Position numbers and translations under genes: made by a program
NCBI RefSeq assembly: GCF_963378095.1
Contig: NZ_OY726397.1
Span: 1,488,001 to 1,552,000 of the forward strand
From: Mycolicibacterium sp. MU0053
Lineage (GTDB): Bacteria > Actinomycetota > Actinomycetes > Mycobacteriales > Mycobacteriaceae
Length of the DNA: 64,000 nucleotides
Direction: 5' to 3'
Shown here: in pieces, positions 16,556-25,324 of the stretch
Numbering within the stretch: the stretch's first letter is position 1
How the letters are laid out: each line of letters opens with the position of its first letter
Notes under the pieces: model-generated
The model's input: the letters and a program-made list of their open reading frames with translations, nothing else
What the model was told of the DNA's origin: nothing
The model's database searches: none

Positions 16556-17740
16556 TCACCCGATGATGGCGGGCATGGTGTCCCACCCGCGCACCGTGGA
16601 CGTCCGTGAGCGGCGGGCGCGGCTCAGGTCGACCTCCCACTTCGGGAACCGCTTGAGCACCTCCTCGAGTGCAATGCGGCCCTCCAGGCGGGCCAGTGGC
16701 GCACCGAGGCAGAAGTGCGCGCCGCGGCCGAAAGTCAGGTGCCCGCCCGGCTTGCGGTGGATGTCGAAGGCGTCGGGGTGCTCGAAATGGCGTTCATCGC
16801 GGTTGGCCGACGCGAGCATCATCAGCAGGGCGCTCCCGGCGGGCACCGTCTGCCCCTGGAAGCTCACGTCGTCGGTCGCCACGAACCGGGCGACGTGCGG
16901 GCCGGGCGGCTCAAAGCGCAGCAGTTCCTCGATGGCGACCGGGATGCGGGAGGGGTCCTCGACCAACTCCCGGCGTTGGTCGGGGTGCTCGGCGAGCACC
17001 TTGCCCATCCAGCCGAACAGCCGGCCGGTGGTTTCGACTCCGGCACCGGCGATGACGGCCAGGAAGATCAGCAACTCGTCGGTGCGGAGCCGGCGCGTGG
17101 TGCCGGTCTGGTCTTCGAATTCCACGTTGAGCAGCTCGGTGATCAGGTCGTCGGAGGGGTTCTTCTTGCGCCACGCGACGTAGTCGGTGAACATGTCGCC
17201 GTCGAAGTAGTGGTCCTTCTTGACCGGAAGCGGCTCACCCGGCTTGTTCCGCAACACCGCATGCGCCTGGGCGCGGACGGACGGCTGGTCAACATCGGGG
17301 ATGCCGACCAGCATTCCGATGGTGCGCATCGGAAGCTCGGCGCCCAAGTCCTGGACGAAGTCGAACTCCTCGGCGCCGACCAGGGGATCCAGGCACGCGA
17401 CACAGAAGGCGCGCACCTTGTCTTCGATCGCGCGGATCTGTTTCGGCATGAACATCCGTCCCACCAGCGTGCGGTGGATGGTGTGCAGCGGCGGATCCTC
17501 GTTGATGAAGACGCCGGGAGGCATCACCGGGTCGGCTTTGACGACCTCCAGAATGTCGCCCTTGGCGGAACTCAATCGATGCGGATCCCGCAGTGCCGCA
17601 TCGACATCGGCATAACGACTGATGCCCCAGAAGTCGTGCCGTTCATTGTAGTAGAGCGGCTGCTCGTCGCGGAGCCGGCGATAGGTCGGGTAGGGATCGA
17701 GGTCGATCTCGACATCCCAGGGGTCGTAGTAGAGGTCCAC
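16556..17740 (-). CDS. Cytochrome P450
   Basis: The 394-residue P450 has the I-helix oxygen-activation motif AGAGVETT, the ExxR region further on, and the heme ligand loop FGRGAHFCLGAPLAR at about residues 337-351 with Cys344. It is a soluble class I-type bacterial P450. No ferredoxin gene is adjacent. The P450 at 24045 is a close paralogue that shares the N-terminal LYYDP pattern and the long DPYPTYRRLRDE stretch, so the two may act on related intermediates. It is divergent from the SDR operon at 17906, and two GTAC-type operators lie in the shared gap. Confidence 0.92.
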   Translation of the reverse strand: MDLYYDPWDVEIDLDPYPTYRRLRDEQPLYYNERHDFWGISRYADVDAALRDPHRLSSAKGDILEVVKADPVMPPGVFINEDPPLHTIHRTLVGRMFMPKQIRAIEDKVRAFCVACLDPLVGAEEFDFVQDLGAELPMRTIGMLVGIPDVDQPSVRAQAHAVLRNKPGEPLPVKKDHYFDGDMFTDYVAWRKKNPSDDLITELLNVEFEDQTGTTRRLRTDELLIFLAVIAGAGVETTGRLFGWMGKVLAEHPDQRRELVEDPSRIPVAIEELLRFEPPGPHVARFVATDDVSFQGQTVPAGSALLMMLASANRDERHFEHPDAFDIHRKPGGHLTFGRGAHFCLGAPLARLEGRIALEEVLKRFPKWEVDLSRARRSRTSTVRGWDTMPAIIG

Positions 17741-17784
17741 GTCCGCTCCTTGGCTGAAAAGTCATGCGAATGTACAACAGCACC

Positions 17785-17802
17785 GCTGTACAAGCGTATA
17801 GC
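17785..17802. promoter_or_regulatory. Operator, GTAC-N4-GTAC family (P450 side)
   Basis: GCTGTAC-AAGC-GTATAGC has 7-base arms with one mismatch around a 4-base spacer. It lies 45 bases upstream of the P450 start at 17740 in the divergent region. Confidence 0.55.
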
Positions 17803-17855
17803 AGGGCGCGCTCAGCCGGTGCGGCGGCCGCGCCTTGTATCTACCTTTCCACTTC

Positions 17856-17873
17856 GCTATACATATGTACAGC
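17856..17873. promoter_or_regulatory. Operator, GTAC-N4-GTAC family (SDR side)
   Basis: GCTATAC-ATAT-GTACAGC lies 32 bases upstream of the SDR start at 17906. With the site at 17785 it gives the divergent promoter region one operator per direction. Confidence 0.6.
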
Positions 17874-17905
17874 GGTTGGGGCGCCGGCGATGAAGGAGCA
17901 GCCAA

Positions 17906-18649
17906 GTGAGTCGAGTAGCGGTAGTGACCGGCGGCGGGTCCGGGGTGGGACGATCCATCGCGGTCCGGCTGGCCGCCGACGGTCACCGCGTCGCGATAAT
18001 GGACATCAACGCCGACGCGGCGGCGGAGGCGGCCGCCGAAGCGCAGGCTCAGGGCGACCAGGCGATCGGCCTGCGCGTCGATGTCGCCGACGAGGATTCG
18101 GTGACCGCGGCCTTCGCCGAGGTCCGCCAGGGACTCGGGCCGGTCGACATCCTGGTGACGAGTGCGGCGATCTCGGGCTTCACCCGGCTGGACAAGATCA
18201 CCCTCGAGGAGTGGAACCGTTATCTGGCGGTCAACTTGACGGGGACCTTCCTGAGCGTGCGGGCGGCCCTGTCGGACATGGTGGCAGCGCACTGGGGCCG
18301 AATCGTGACGATCTCCTCGGCGGCCGGCCAGCGCGGCGCCGGGCGCCAGGCGCACTACTCGGCAACCAAGGGCGGCGTCATCGCGATGACAAAGTCCATC
18401 GCGATCGACTACGCGAGCAAGGGCATCACCGCAAACACCGTGCCACCCTTCGTCATCGACACGCCAATGCTGCGGGAACAACAAGAGGCCGGCAAGCTGC
18501 CGCCGGCGGAGTATCTGTTGCAGGCCATCCCGGCCGGACGCCTCGGCTCCGGCGACGACGTGGCCGAACTGTGTTCCTATCTGTGCTCCGACGGGGCAGG
18601 CTATGTGACGGGACAGGTCATCGGTGTCAACGGCGGGGCGGTGCTGTGA
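17906..18649 (+). CDS. SDR family oxidoreductase
   Basis: The 247-residue classical short-chain dehydrogenase has TGGGSGVG at residues 8-15 and the catalytic set S138, Y151, K155 (YSATK). The structural NNAG motif is changed to TSAA. The GTG start at 17906 follows GGAGCAG. It begins a plus-strand operon of SDR, SDR and F420 oxidoreductase. The family oxidises secondary alcohols or reduces ketones, including 3-hydroxyacyl-CoAs and cyclic alcohols; the P450 divergently encoded at 16556 may supply the alcohol. Confidence 0.85.
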   Translation: MSRVAVVTGGGSGVGRSIAVRLAADGHRVAIMDINADAAAEAAAEAQAQGDQAIGLRVDVADEDSVTAAFAEVRQGLGPVDILVTSAAISGFTRLDKITLEEWNRYLAVNLTGTFLSVRAALSDMVAAHWGRIVTISSAAGQRGAGRQAHYSATKGGVIAMTKSIAIDYASKGITANTVPPFVIDTPMLREQQEAGKLPPAEYLLQAIPAGRLGSGDDVAELCSYLCSDGAGYVTGQVIGVNGGAVL

Positions 18650-18651
18650 AA

Positions 18652-19515
18652 ATGCCGAATACCCCGCTCGTCGCGGTCGTCACCGGAGCCAGCCGCGGCG
18701 CCGGCGCTGGCATCGCACACGCCCTCGGCAGCCACGGCGCCACCGTCTACGTCACCGGTCGCAGCCAATCTCCCGCCGACGCCCCGACTCCGGGGACGAT
18801 CCAGGAGACAGCCGCCAAGGTCACGGCGGCCGGCGGGCAGGGCATTGCGGTGCGCGTCGATCACGGCGACGACGATCAGGTGCGGGCGTTGTTCGCGCGG
18901 ATCGAACACGAGCAGGGGCGCGTCGACATCCTGGTCAACAACGCCGCGATCATCCGTGACGAGATGATGGCCCGCACCAAGTTCTGGGACGAGCCCATCA
19001 ATGTCATCGACACCCTCGACGTGGGATTGCGCAGCAGCTACGTCGCCACGGTGTACGCCGCCCCGTTGATGCTGCCGCACCGGCATGGTCTGGTGGTGTT
19101 CACGTCGTCCTCGGGCTCGGTGCATTACGCCTTCGGCCCCGCCTACGGGGTGCCCAAGGCCGGCGTGGACAAGATGGCCGCGGATATGGCGTTCGACTTC
19201 AAGGAATTCGGCATCGCGGCGGTGTCGATCTGGATGGGGTCACTGCTCACCGACCGAGTGCGCAAGATCGTTGCCGCCAACCCCGACAAGCTCGGGCACA
19301 TCCTGGATACCGCCGAGACTCCCGAGCTGACCGGACATGTGATCGCCGCGCTCTACAATGACCCCGACCTCATGGCGGTCACCGGTCAGACGCTGATCGG
19401 CGCGGAGTTGGCGGTCGAATACGGCATCAAGGACGAAGACGGCCGGCAACCGCCCTCGTACCGGGACCTGTTCGACGTGCATCCGCCCCAACAGCAGGCC
19501 CATGTCATGCGGTGA
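18652..19515 (+). CDS. SDR family oxidoreductase
   Basis: The 287-residue protein has TGASRGAG at residues 11-18, VNNAA near 96-100, and the catalytic S153, Y165, K169 (YGVPK). Compared with classical SDRs it has an insertion between the NNAA motif and the catalytic serine (RTKFWDEPINVID) like that of DHRS1-type enzymes. The ATG at 18652 was preferred; a GTG six bases earlier would give a GTGA overlap with the upstream SDR. It is the second gene of the operon that starts at 17906. Confidence 0.82.
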   Translation: MPNTPLVAVVTGASRGAGAGIAHALGSHGATVYVTGRSQSPADAPTPGTIQETAAKVTAAGGQGIAVRVDHGDDDQVRALFARIEHEQGRVDILVNNAAIIRDEMMARTKFWDEPINVIDTLDVGLRSSYVATVYAAPLMLPHRHGLVVFTSSSGSVHYAFGPAYGVPKAGVDKMAADMAFDFKEFGIAAVSIWMGSLLTDRVRKIVAANPDKLGHILDTAETPELTGHVIAALYNDPDLMAVTGQTLIGAELAVEYGIKDEDGRQPPSYRDLFDVHPPQQQAHVMR

Positions 19516-19536
19516 CGAAACCGAAGGAGTGGCGCC

Positions 19537-20481
19537 GTGCGCATCGGACTGACAGGCGGCGGGTCTTCCGTCGATTCGATTGTGCGCCAAGCCCAACAGG
19601 CCGAAGCCGACGGGTTCTCCTCGCTGTGGTACGCCAGTGCGGTCGCCGGCGATCCGTTGGTGGCCATGGCGTTGGCCGGGGGCGCCACCGCCTCGATCGA
19701 GTTGGGGACGGCGGTCCTGCAGACCTACCCGTGTCACCCGCTGTTGCAGGCCAACCGCGTGGTGGCCGCCGCCAACGCGATGGGCCGACCCGGTCTCACG
19801 CTGGGCCTGGGGCCGTCGCACCGGCCGATCGTCGAAGACGTCCTGGGGCAGTCGTATGCGCGGCCGGCCCGCAACACCGAGGAGTATCTGCGGATCGTCG
19901 GCGCGCTGTTGCGCGACGGCGACGCCGACTTCGACGGCCAGGAGTGGAGCACGCACAGCAACGGCCGGATGGCCAAGTCCGACCATCCGATTCCCGTTCT
20001 GCTGGCGGCGCTTTCACCGCGGATGCTGACCATCGCCGGCCGGTATGCCGACGGTGTTGTGCTGTGGATGGCCGCGGCGCCGGCGATCGAGGAATCGATT
20101 GTCCCGGTGCTGCGGGCGGCGGCAATCGCGGCCGGTCGGCCGGCGCCGCGGGTGGTGGCCGGGCTACCGGTTGCGGTACACGACGACCTGGCGGCGGCTC
20201 GAGAAGCCGTGGCCGCGACCGCCACCGGATACGGTGCGGCGACCAACTTCGCGCGGATCATCGCATCCGGCGGCGGCGCATCGGCGGCCGATGTGGCGAT
20301 AGTCGGCGACGAGGCCGCAGTGCAGGGCCAACTCGAGCGCCTGATCGAGGCGGGTGCCACCGACGTGTGGGCGCAACCCGTTGCGGTGGGTCAGGACCGG
20401 GAGCAACGGCGAGCCTCGTTGCAGCGCACCCGGACGCTGTTGAGCGCGCTGGCCCGCGCCACGGATCAGTCGGCCGGGTGA
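19537..20481 (+). CDS. LLM-class F420-dependent oxidoreductase
   Basis: The 314-residue luciferase-fold protein is a relative of the one at 3954: both have an LGLGPSH or LGVGPSH loop near residue 93, a YLRI/YLQV helix and an ADGVVLW or ADGTSLW segment. The GTG start follows GAAGGAG and lies 21 bases after the preceding SDR. It probably carries out an F420-linked hydride transfer in the same branch as the two SDRs. It is convergent with the nitroreductase at 20499, and I see no strong terminator in the 17-base gap. Confidence 0.83.
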   Translation: MRIGLTGGGSSVDSIVRQAQQAEADGFSSLWYASAVAGDPLVAMALAGGATASIELGTAVLQTYPCHPLLQANRVVAAANAMGRPGLTLGLGPSHRPIVEDVLGQSYARPARNTEEYLRIVGALLRDGDADFDGQEWSTHSNGRMAKSDHPIPVLLAALSPRMLTIAGRYADGVVLWMAAAPAIEESIVPVLRAAAIAAGRPAPRVVAGLPVAVHDDLAAAREAVAATATGYGAATNFARIIASGGGASAADVAIVGDEAAVQGQLERLIEAGATDVWAQPVAVGQDREQRRASLQRTRTLLSALARATDQSAG

Positions 20482-20498
20482 ACCGAGTTATCCGGTGG

Positions 20499-21170
20499 TC
20501 ACTTCTCGGTAGGCCGGGCGCCTGCGCCGTAGATGATGTCGGCCCGCGAGTTGTCCCAGCGGTTGCGAAACACCACATCGCCGACGGGGCGGCGCCGTAC
20601 CGGGCCGTGCCGACCGCGCGGCCAGCCGACCACAACGTGCCCGGCCAGAATCCACTCCTCGGGCACGCCGGTGGCGGCGCGCAGGGTCTGTTCGCCCTCG
20701 TAGGCAGCCCAACTCGTGAAGCAGGCGCCCAGGCCCTGGGCGCGCGCGGCCAGATAAAAGTTCTGCATCGCCGGATAGATGGACCCGGCCTGCAGATGCT
20801 CGGAGGCGAAGTCATTCTTGAACGCTGCGAACAGGACCGAGGTCACTTCACCGGCGCGGTCGTGTAATTCGTAGGTGGCGCGGTTGTTTCGCGCCGCCCG
20901 GCTGTGGTCGTCGGCGGCGGGCCGGCTCATCCCATAGATGGACTCGATGGTTCGCAGCGCGGCCTGGGCGGCTTCGGCGACGGCGGCCCGCTGCTGCGGT
21001 GCGTCGAGCACGATGAATCGCCACAACTGTGCATTCGCGCCATTGGGGGCCCAGGTGGCGGCCTCGAGGCAGCGGTTGAGGGTCTCGTCGTCGACCGGCC
21101 GTTCGCTGAACCGGCGAATCGAGCGCGCGGTGGACAGCACTTCCCAGACGTCATTGGTCGGTTGGGGCAT
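20499..21170 (-). CDS. Nitroreductase family protein
   Basis: The 223-residue flavoprotein has the nitroreductase-fold opening ARSIRRFSERPVDDETL, then APNGANAQLWRF, and a late GVPEEWILAGHVVVGWP. These FMN enzymes reduce nitro groups, quinones or activated double bonds, or act as dehalogenases or desaturases; which applies here is unknown. A GTG at 21188 would extend it by six residues; neither start has a strong ribosome binding site. It is divergent from the SDR gene at 21318, and a GTAC-type operator lies between them. Confidence 0.8.
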   Translation of the reverse strand: MPQPTNDVWEVLSTARSIRRFSERPVDDETLNRCLEAATWAPNGANAQLWRFIVLDAPQQRAAVAEAAQAALRTIESIYGMSRPAADDHSRAARNNRATYELHDRAGEVTSVLFAAFKNDFASEHLQAGSIYPAMQNFYLAARAQGLGACFTSWAAYEGEQTLRAATGVPEEWILAGHVVVGWPRGRHGPVRRRPVGDVVFRNRWDNSRADIIYGAGARPTEK

Positions 21171-21263
21171 CTCATGGGTGTACTCCACGCGAGCTCAGAT
21201 GTCGAGCATCTGCGCGGTTTGTCGCACGAACTCGTCAGACCGGGGTTGTGACCGGCCGCGCGT

Positions 21264-21281
21264 GCTGTACATTCGTATTGC
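21264..21281. promoter_or_regulatory. Operator, GTAC-N4-GTAC family
   Basis: GCTGTAC-ATTC-GTATTGC matches the 7-4-7 palindrome with two mismatches between arms. It lies 37 bases upstream of the SDR start at 21318 and within the divergent region shared with the nitroreductase. Confidence 0.5.
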
Positions 21282-21317
21282 ATTCGGGGTGCGGTGTTCA
21301 ATCGAGAGGAAAGTGTT

Positions 21318-22091
21318 GTGGTGAACGACAGGTTCGCAATGGACGGCAAGGTCGCCGTGATCACCGGCGGCGGAACGGGTATCGGCCGGGCATCGGCGCT
21401 GGTGCTGGCCGAACGCGGTGCCGATATCGTGTTGGCCGGCCGTCGCGAGGAACCGCTGAAGGCCACCGCACGCGAGATCGAAGCCTTGGGGCGGCGCGCG
21501 CTGACCGTCCCCACGGATGTCACCTCGGCAGAAGAGTGCCGGGCGTTGGTGGACGCCACGGTGGCGGAATTCGGCCGACTCGATGTGTTGCTCAACAACG
21601 CCGGCGGCGGCGAGACCAAATCGCTGATGAAGTGGACCGATGAGGAATGGCATCAGGTCCTGGACCTGAACCTCTCCAGCGCGTGGTACCTGTCGCGGGC
21701 GGCCGCCAAGCCGATGATCGAGCAGGGCAAGGGTTCGATCATCAACATCTCCTCGGGTGCCAGTCTGCTGGCGATGCCGCAGGCCGCGATCTACGGCGCG
21801 GCCAAGGCCGGCCTGAACAACCTGACCGGATCGATGGCCGCGGCCTGGACCCGAAAAGGTGTCCGAGTCAACTGCATCGCGTGCGGGGCGATCCGGACCC
21901 CGGGCTTGGAGGCCGACGCGGCGCGCCAGGGCTTCGACATCGACATGATCGGCAAGACCAACGCATCGGGCCGGATCGCCGATCCTGACGAGATTGGCTA
22001 CGGCGTACTGTTTTTCGCCTCGGACGCCTCGAGTTACTGCTCCGGGCAGACCCTCTACATGCACGGCGGACCCGGCCCGGCCGGCGTCTGA
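21318..22091 (+). CDS. SDR family oxidoreductase
   Basis: The 257-residue short-chain dehydrogenase has TGGGTGIG at residues 15-22, LNNAG near 91-95, and S145, Y158, K162 (YGAAK). The GTG at 21318 was chosen because GAGAGGA lies seven bases upstream; an ATG at 21294 precedes that site and is less likely. It starts a plus-strand run of SDR, VOC protein, SnoaL-like protein and SDR that ends at 24041, all downstream of one GTAC-type operator. Confidence 0.85.
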   Translation: MVNDRFAMDGKVAVITGGGTGIGRASALVLAERGADIVLAGRREEPLKATAREIEALGRRALTVPTDVTSAEECRALVDATVAEFGRLDVLLNNAGGGETKSLMKWTDEEWHQVLDLNLSSAWYLSRAAAKPMIEQGKGSIINISSGASLLAMPQAAIYGAAKAGLNNLTGSMAAAWTRKGVRVNCIACGAIRTPGLEADAARQGFDIDMIGKTNASGRIADPDEIGYGVLFFASDASSYCSGQTLYMHGGPGPAGV

Positions 22092-22125
22092 CGGCCCGTC
22101 ACCACCTAGCACGGAGGTAGTTCAG

Positions 22126-22554
22126 ATGAGTGTCAGCCACGTCGGACTTCGAGTGCGTGACCTCGAAAAGTCCACACAATTCTATGAAGCCCTCGGATTC
22201 ACCGAAGCCAAGCGGCTGACCGTGCCCGACAATATCGCGGCCGGCCTGCTGGCGCTGGAACCCCCGATCGGGTTCGAGGCGGTCTATCTGCAGAAGGACG
22301 CGTTCGTCCTGCAGTTGTTGACCTTCGCTGACTACGCCGCCCCGGCCCAGCCCGAACGAACGATGGTCAACGCCGGCCTGACCCATCTGTCCATCGTCGT
22401 CGACGACATGGCACAGGCCCAGGATGCGGTGCGATCCGCGGGCGGCGCGATTATCGCGGAACCGCCCGGGGGATACGTCTGCATCGCCCGTGATCCGGAA
22501 GGGCAATTGATCGAGTTGATGCACGCCAGCGTGCGCCCGGTGCCGGCCGGCTGA
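22126..22554 (+). CDS. VOC family (glyoxalase fold) protein
   Basis: The 142-residue protein has the two beta-alpha-beta-beta-beta repeats of the vicinal-oxygen-chelate fold, with HVGLRVRDLEKSTQFYEALGF at the start, THLSIVVDD in the middle and RDPEGQLIELMH at the end. H5, H88-region and the C-terminal E could bind a metal. The length fits glyoxalase or methylmalonyl-CoA epimerase-like proteins and is half that of ring-cleaving extradiol dioxygenases. The ATG follows ACGGAGGTAG. Its place among SDRs suggests an isomerase or hydratase-like step. Confidence 0.8.
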   Translation: MSVSHVGLRVRDLEKSTQFYEALGFTEAKRLTVPDNIAAGLLALEPPIGFEAVYLQKDAFVLQLLTFADYAAPAQPERTMVNAGLTHLSIVVDDMAQAQDAVRSAGGAIIAEPPGGYVCIARDPEGQLIELMHASVRPVPAG

Positions 22555-22608
22555 TCCGCACGGCCCGACCATTTTTACCGAACAGTTATCTCTGCGAAAG
22601 GACGCTTC

Positions 22609-23166
22609 ATGTCGAACGATGATGAGCTCAAGCAACTGCGCGAGCGGCTGCAGTACCTCGAGGACCGCACCGCGATCTTGGATTGCGTGATGAAGCAGGC
22701 TCGCGGCCACGACCGACACGATGCGGAACTGATGGGCAGCGTGTACTTCGAGGACGGTATCGACGAGCACGGCCCCACCGTCAAGACCGGGCCGGAATAC
22801 GGCGCCTGGGCCAACGGCGTGCACGAAATGGTGTTCGAGGATCACCTGCACAACGTCACCACCCACACCTGCGAGATCAACGGCGACGAGGCGCATGCCG
22901 AGAGCTACGTCATGGGCGCCATGCGAGCCAAGGGCGGCAAGATCGTCTCGCTGATGGGTGGGCGGTACCTCGACCGCCTGGAGCGTCGCGACGGCGAGTG
23001 GAAGATCGCACTGCGCCGGTGCACCATCGAGTGGATGATGAACGGCGACTCCTCGGTGCTGGCGTCGGGAGCGGTGAAGGGCTTCATCAAGGGCACCTGG
23101 GACCGGACCGACCCGTCTTACACGCGTCCGCTGCAGTTGGACAGCGAACCCGTCAGCCGCTGGTAG
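22609..23166 (+). CDS. SnoaL-like / NTF2-fold protein
   Basis: The 185-residue protein belongs to the nuclear-transport-factor-2-like superfamily; the N-terminal LKQLRERLQYLEDRTAILDC helix and the later THTCEINGDEAHAES strand are typical of SnoaL_4-type members. Such proteins act as small-molecule isomerases, dehydratases or as oxygenase beta subunits. GAAAGGA precedes the ATG. A second, shorter NTF2-like protein is encoded at 30353. No catalytic assignment is possible from sequence alone. Confidence 0.78.
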   Translation: MSNDDELKQLRERLQYLEDRTAILDCVMKQARGHDRHDAELMGSVYFEDGIDEHGPTVKTGPEYGAWANGVHEMVFEDHLHNVTTHTCEINGDEAHAESYVMGAMRAKGGKIVSLMGGRYLDRLERRDGEWKIALRRCTIEWMMNGDSSVLASGAVKGFIKGTWDRTDPSYTRPLQLDSEPVSRW

Positions 23167-23246
23167 CCACGACACACTGAAGCATCCAGGTTGGTCCGGT
23201 ACCCAGGTCGGTGCCGGACCGACTTGTTTCTCCGATAGGAGCCGCA

Positions 23247-24041
23247 ATGGAACTCAACGATCGAGTCGCGCTGATCACCGGCGGTGGCTCCGGCATCGGC
23301 CGCGCGACGGCGCAGCGCCTGGCATCCGAAGGGATGCGGATCTGCGTGCTGGACATCGACAAGGACACCGCCTTGGGCGTCGCCGAATCGTTGGGCGGGC
23401 TCGGCCTGCAGTGCGATGTCTCCGATCCGGGACAGGTGGATCTGGCATTCGCCACGTGTACCGCCGAACTCGGCAGCGTGGATCTCGCGTTCCTCAACGC
23501 GGGCATCACCATTGATTGGTCCGGGGACATCGGCACGCTCGACCTGGCGGCCTATCACCGGTCCGTCGGGGTCAACGTCCACGGCGTGGTCTTCGGTGCG
23601 GCGGCGGCCGTGCGCGCGATGCGGGCCCGCAGCACCGGAGGCGCCGGCGTCGTATTGGCGACCGCCTCCCTGGCCGGCATCCTGCCCTGGCATCCCGATC
23701 CGGTCTACTCGCTCGGGAAACACGCCGTGGTCGGGTTCATGCGCTCGATCGCGCCCAATCTGGCCGCCGAAGGCATCGCCGTGCACACGATTTGCCCGGG
23801 CATCACCGAAACCGGGGTGCTCGGTGATCGGCGCCAACTCGTCGAGCGCATCGGCGTCCCGGTGATGGAGCCGGAGCAGGTGGCCGATGCGGTGCTGACC
23901 GCCATCGCCGCGCCCACCGAGGCCACCGGTTCGTGCTGGGTGGTCCAGCACGGAAAGCCGTCCTGGGCAATGGAATTCGCCGACTTCGAGTGCCGGGACG
24001 TGCGGCTGAACGTGCCCGTTGCGCGGGCCGGGCGCGACTGA
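23247..24041 (+). CDS. SDR family oxidoreductase
   Basis: The 264-residue protein has TGGGSGIG at residues 11-18, FLNAG in place of the usual NNAG, and YSLGK as the catalytic pair. The C-terminal third is divergent and ends in an unusual run with SCWVVQHGKPSW. The ATG at 23247 follows ATAGGAG. It is the last gene of the run starting at 21318 and is separated by only three bases from the convergent P450 stop at 24045. Confidence 0.82.
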   Translation: MELNDRVALITGGGSGIGRATAQRLASEGMRICVLDIDKDTALGVAESLGGLGLQCDVSDPGQVDLAFATCTAELGSVDLAFLNAGITIDWSGDIGTLDLAAYHRSVGVNVHGVVFGAAAAVRAMRARSTGGAGVVLATASLAGILPWHPDPVYSLGKHAVVGFMRSIAPNLAAEGIAVHTICPGITETGVLGDRRQLVERIGVPVMEPEQVADAVLTAIAAPTEATGSCWVVQHGKPSWAMEFADFECRDVRLNVPVARAGRD

Positions 24042-24044
24042 TCC

Positions 24045-25241
24045 TCAGCCCACGATGGTGGGCATGCTGTCCCAGCCCCGCACCGTCGCAGTCGGCGCCC
24101 GCACCGCGTTGTCCAGGTCCACGGACCAGTCTGGCCACCGCTTCAGGATCTCCTCCAACGCGACGCGGCCCTCGAGTCGAGCCAACGAGGCGCCGAGGCA
24201 GAAGTGCGTGCCGCGGCCGAAGGACAGATGGTTGGCGTTGCGGTGGATGTCGAACCGGTCGGGGTCGTCGAACTTGCGGTCATCGCGGTTGGCCGCACCG
24301 GACATCAGGAGCAGCGCGCTGCCGGTGGGGATGGTCTGGCCGTGGTATTCGACGTCCTTGGCCACGTAGCGGGCGATATGGTGCACCGGCGGTTCGAAGC
24401 GCAGCACTTCCTCGACCGCGCCGGCGATCAAGGACGGGTCGGCGACCAACTCGCGGCGCTGGTCGGGGTGCTCGCCCAGCAGCTTGCCCAGCCAGCCGAA
24501 CAGGCGGCCGACCGTTTCGGTGCCGGCGTTGGCGATGACGCCCAAGAACACCAGCAACTCCTCGGTGCGCAACCGGCGTCGGGTGCCCGTGACGTCATCG
24601 AACTCGACATTGAGCAACTCGGTGACGAGATCATCGGAGGGATTCTGGGACCGCCACTGCACGTAGTCGGCGAACATGTTGCCGTTGAAGTAGTTGGTCT
24701 TGCTGACCTTCAGCGGCTGCCCCGGGGTGTTGCGCAACCTGCGGCCGGCAATCGAGCGGACATCGCGTTGCAGCGAATCGGGCATCCCGACCAGCATGCC
24801 GATCACCCGCATGGGCATCTCGGCGCCCAAGTCCAGGGTGAAGTCGAAGCGGTCTCCGTCGGTCAGCGGATCCAGGCATGCCGCGCAGAACGCGCGGACC
24901 TGCTCCTCGATGGCCCGCATCTTCTTCGGCGTGAAGGCGCGCGACACCAGCAGCCGGTGCACGGTATGCAGTGGGGGATCTTCGTTGATGAAAACACCCA
25001 ACGGCATCACCGGTTCGGCTTTGACGACTTCGAGAATGTCGCCCTTGGCCGAACTGAGATTCTCCACATCGCGCAGGCCGGTCTCGACATCGGCGAACCG
25101 GCTCAGGCCCCAGAAGTCGAGCTTGTCGTTGTAGTACACCGGCGCCTCGTCCCTGAGACGTCGGTAGGTGGGGTACGGATCCGTGTCGAGGGCGACGTCG
25201 TAGGGATCGTAGTAGAGCTGACCGTCGTCACTTGGTCCCAT
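24045..25241 (-). CDS. Cytochrome P450
   Basis: The 398-residue P450 has the I-helix motif NAGTETVGR and the heme loop FGRGTHFCLGASLAR at about residues 341-355 with Cys348. It is a close paralogue of the P450 at 16556, sharing for example SSAKGDILEVVKA and the C-terminal RGWDSMP pattern. The ATG at 25241 follows AGGAG. It has no neighbouring ferredoxin and is divergent from the F420 enzyme at 25325, with a GTAC-type operator between them. Confidence 0.92.
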   Translation of the reverse strand: MGPSDDGQLYYDPYDVALDTDPYPTYRRLRDEAPVYYNDKLDFWGLSRFADVETGLRDVENLSSAKGDILEVVKAEPVMPLGVFINEDPPLHTVHRLLVSRAFTPKKMRAIEEQVRAFCAACLDPLTDGDRFDFTLDLGAEMPMRVIGMLVGMPDSLQRDVRSIAGRRLRNTPGQPLKVSKTNYFNGNMFADYVQWRSQNPSDDLVTELLNVEFDDVTGTRRRLRTEELLVFLGVIANAGTETVGRLFGWLGKLLGEHPDQRRELVADPSLIAGAVEEVLRFEPPVHHIARYVAKDVEYHGQTIPTGSALLLMSGAANRDDRKFDDPDRFDIHRNANHLSFGRGTHFCLGASLARLEGRVALEEILKRWPDWSVDLDNAVRAPTATVRGWDSMPTIVG

Positions 25242-25281
25242 GCTGCTCCTAAGTCTTTGCGCCGCCGGATGACCGGCGCGT

Positions 25282-25299
25282 GCAGTACGATCGTACAGC
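25282..25299. promoter_or_regulatory. Operator, GTAC-N4-GTAC family
   Basis: GCAGTAC-GATC-GTACAGC has 7-base arms with one mismatch and a self-complementary spacer. It lies between the divergent P450 (start 25241) and F420 enzyme (start 25325). Confidence 0.6.
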
Positions 25300-25324
25300 A
25301 CACGCCCGACCCGGAGGAGCGGCA

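Noticed and set aside
22126..22554. VOC protein as a ring-cleaving extradiol dioxygenase
   Set aside because: At 142 residues it is half the length of two-domain extradiol dioxygenases and lacks their conserved C-terminal metal region.
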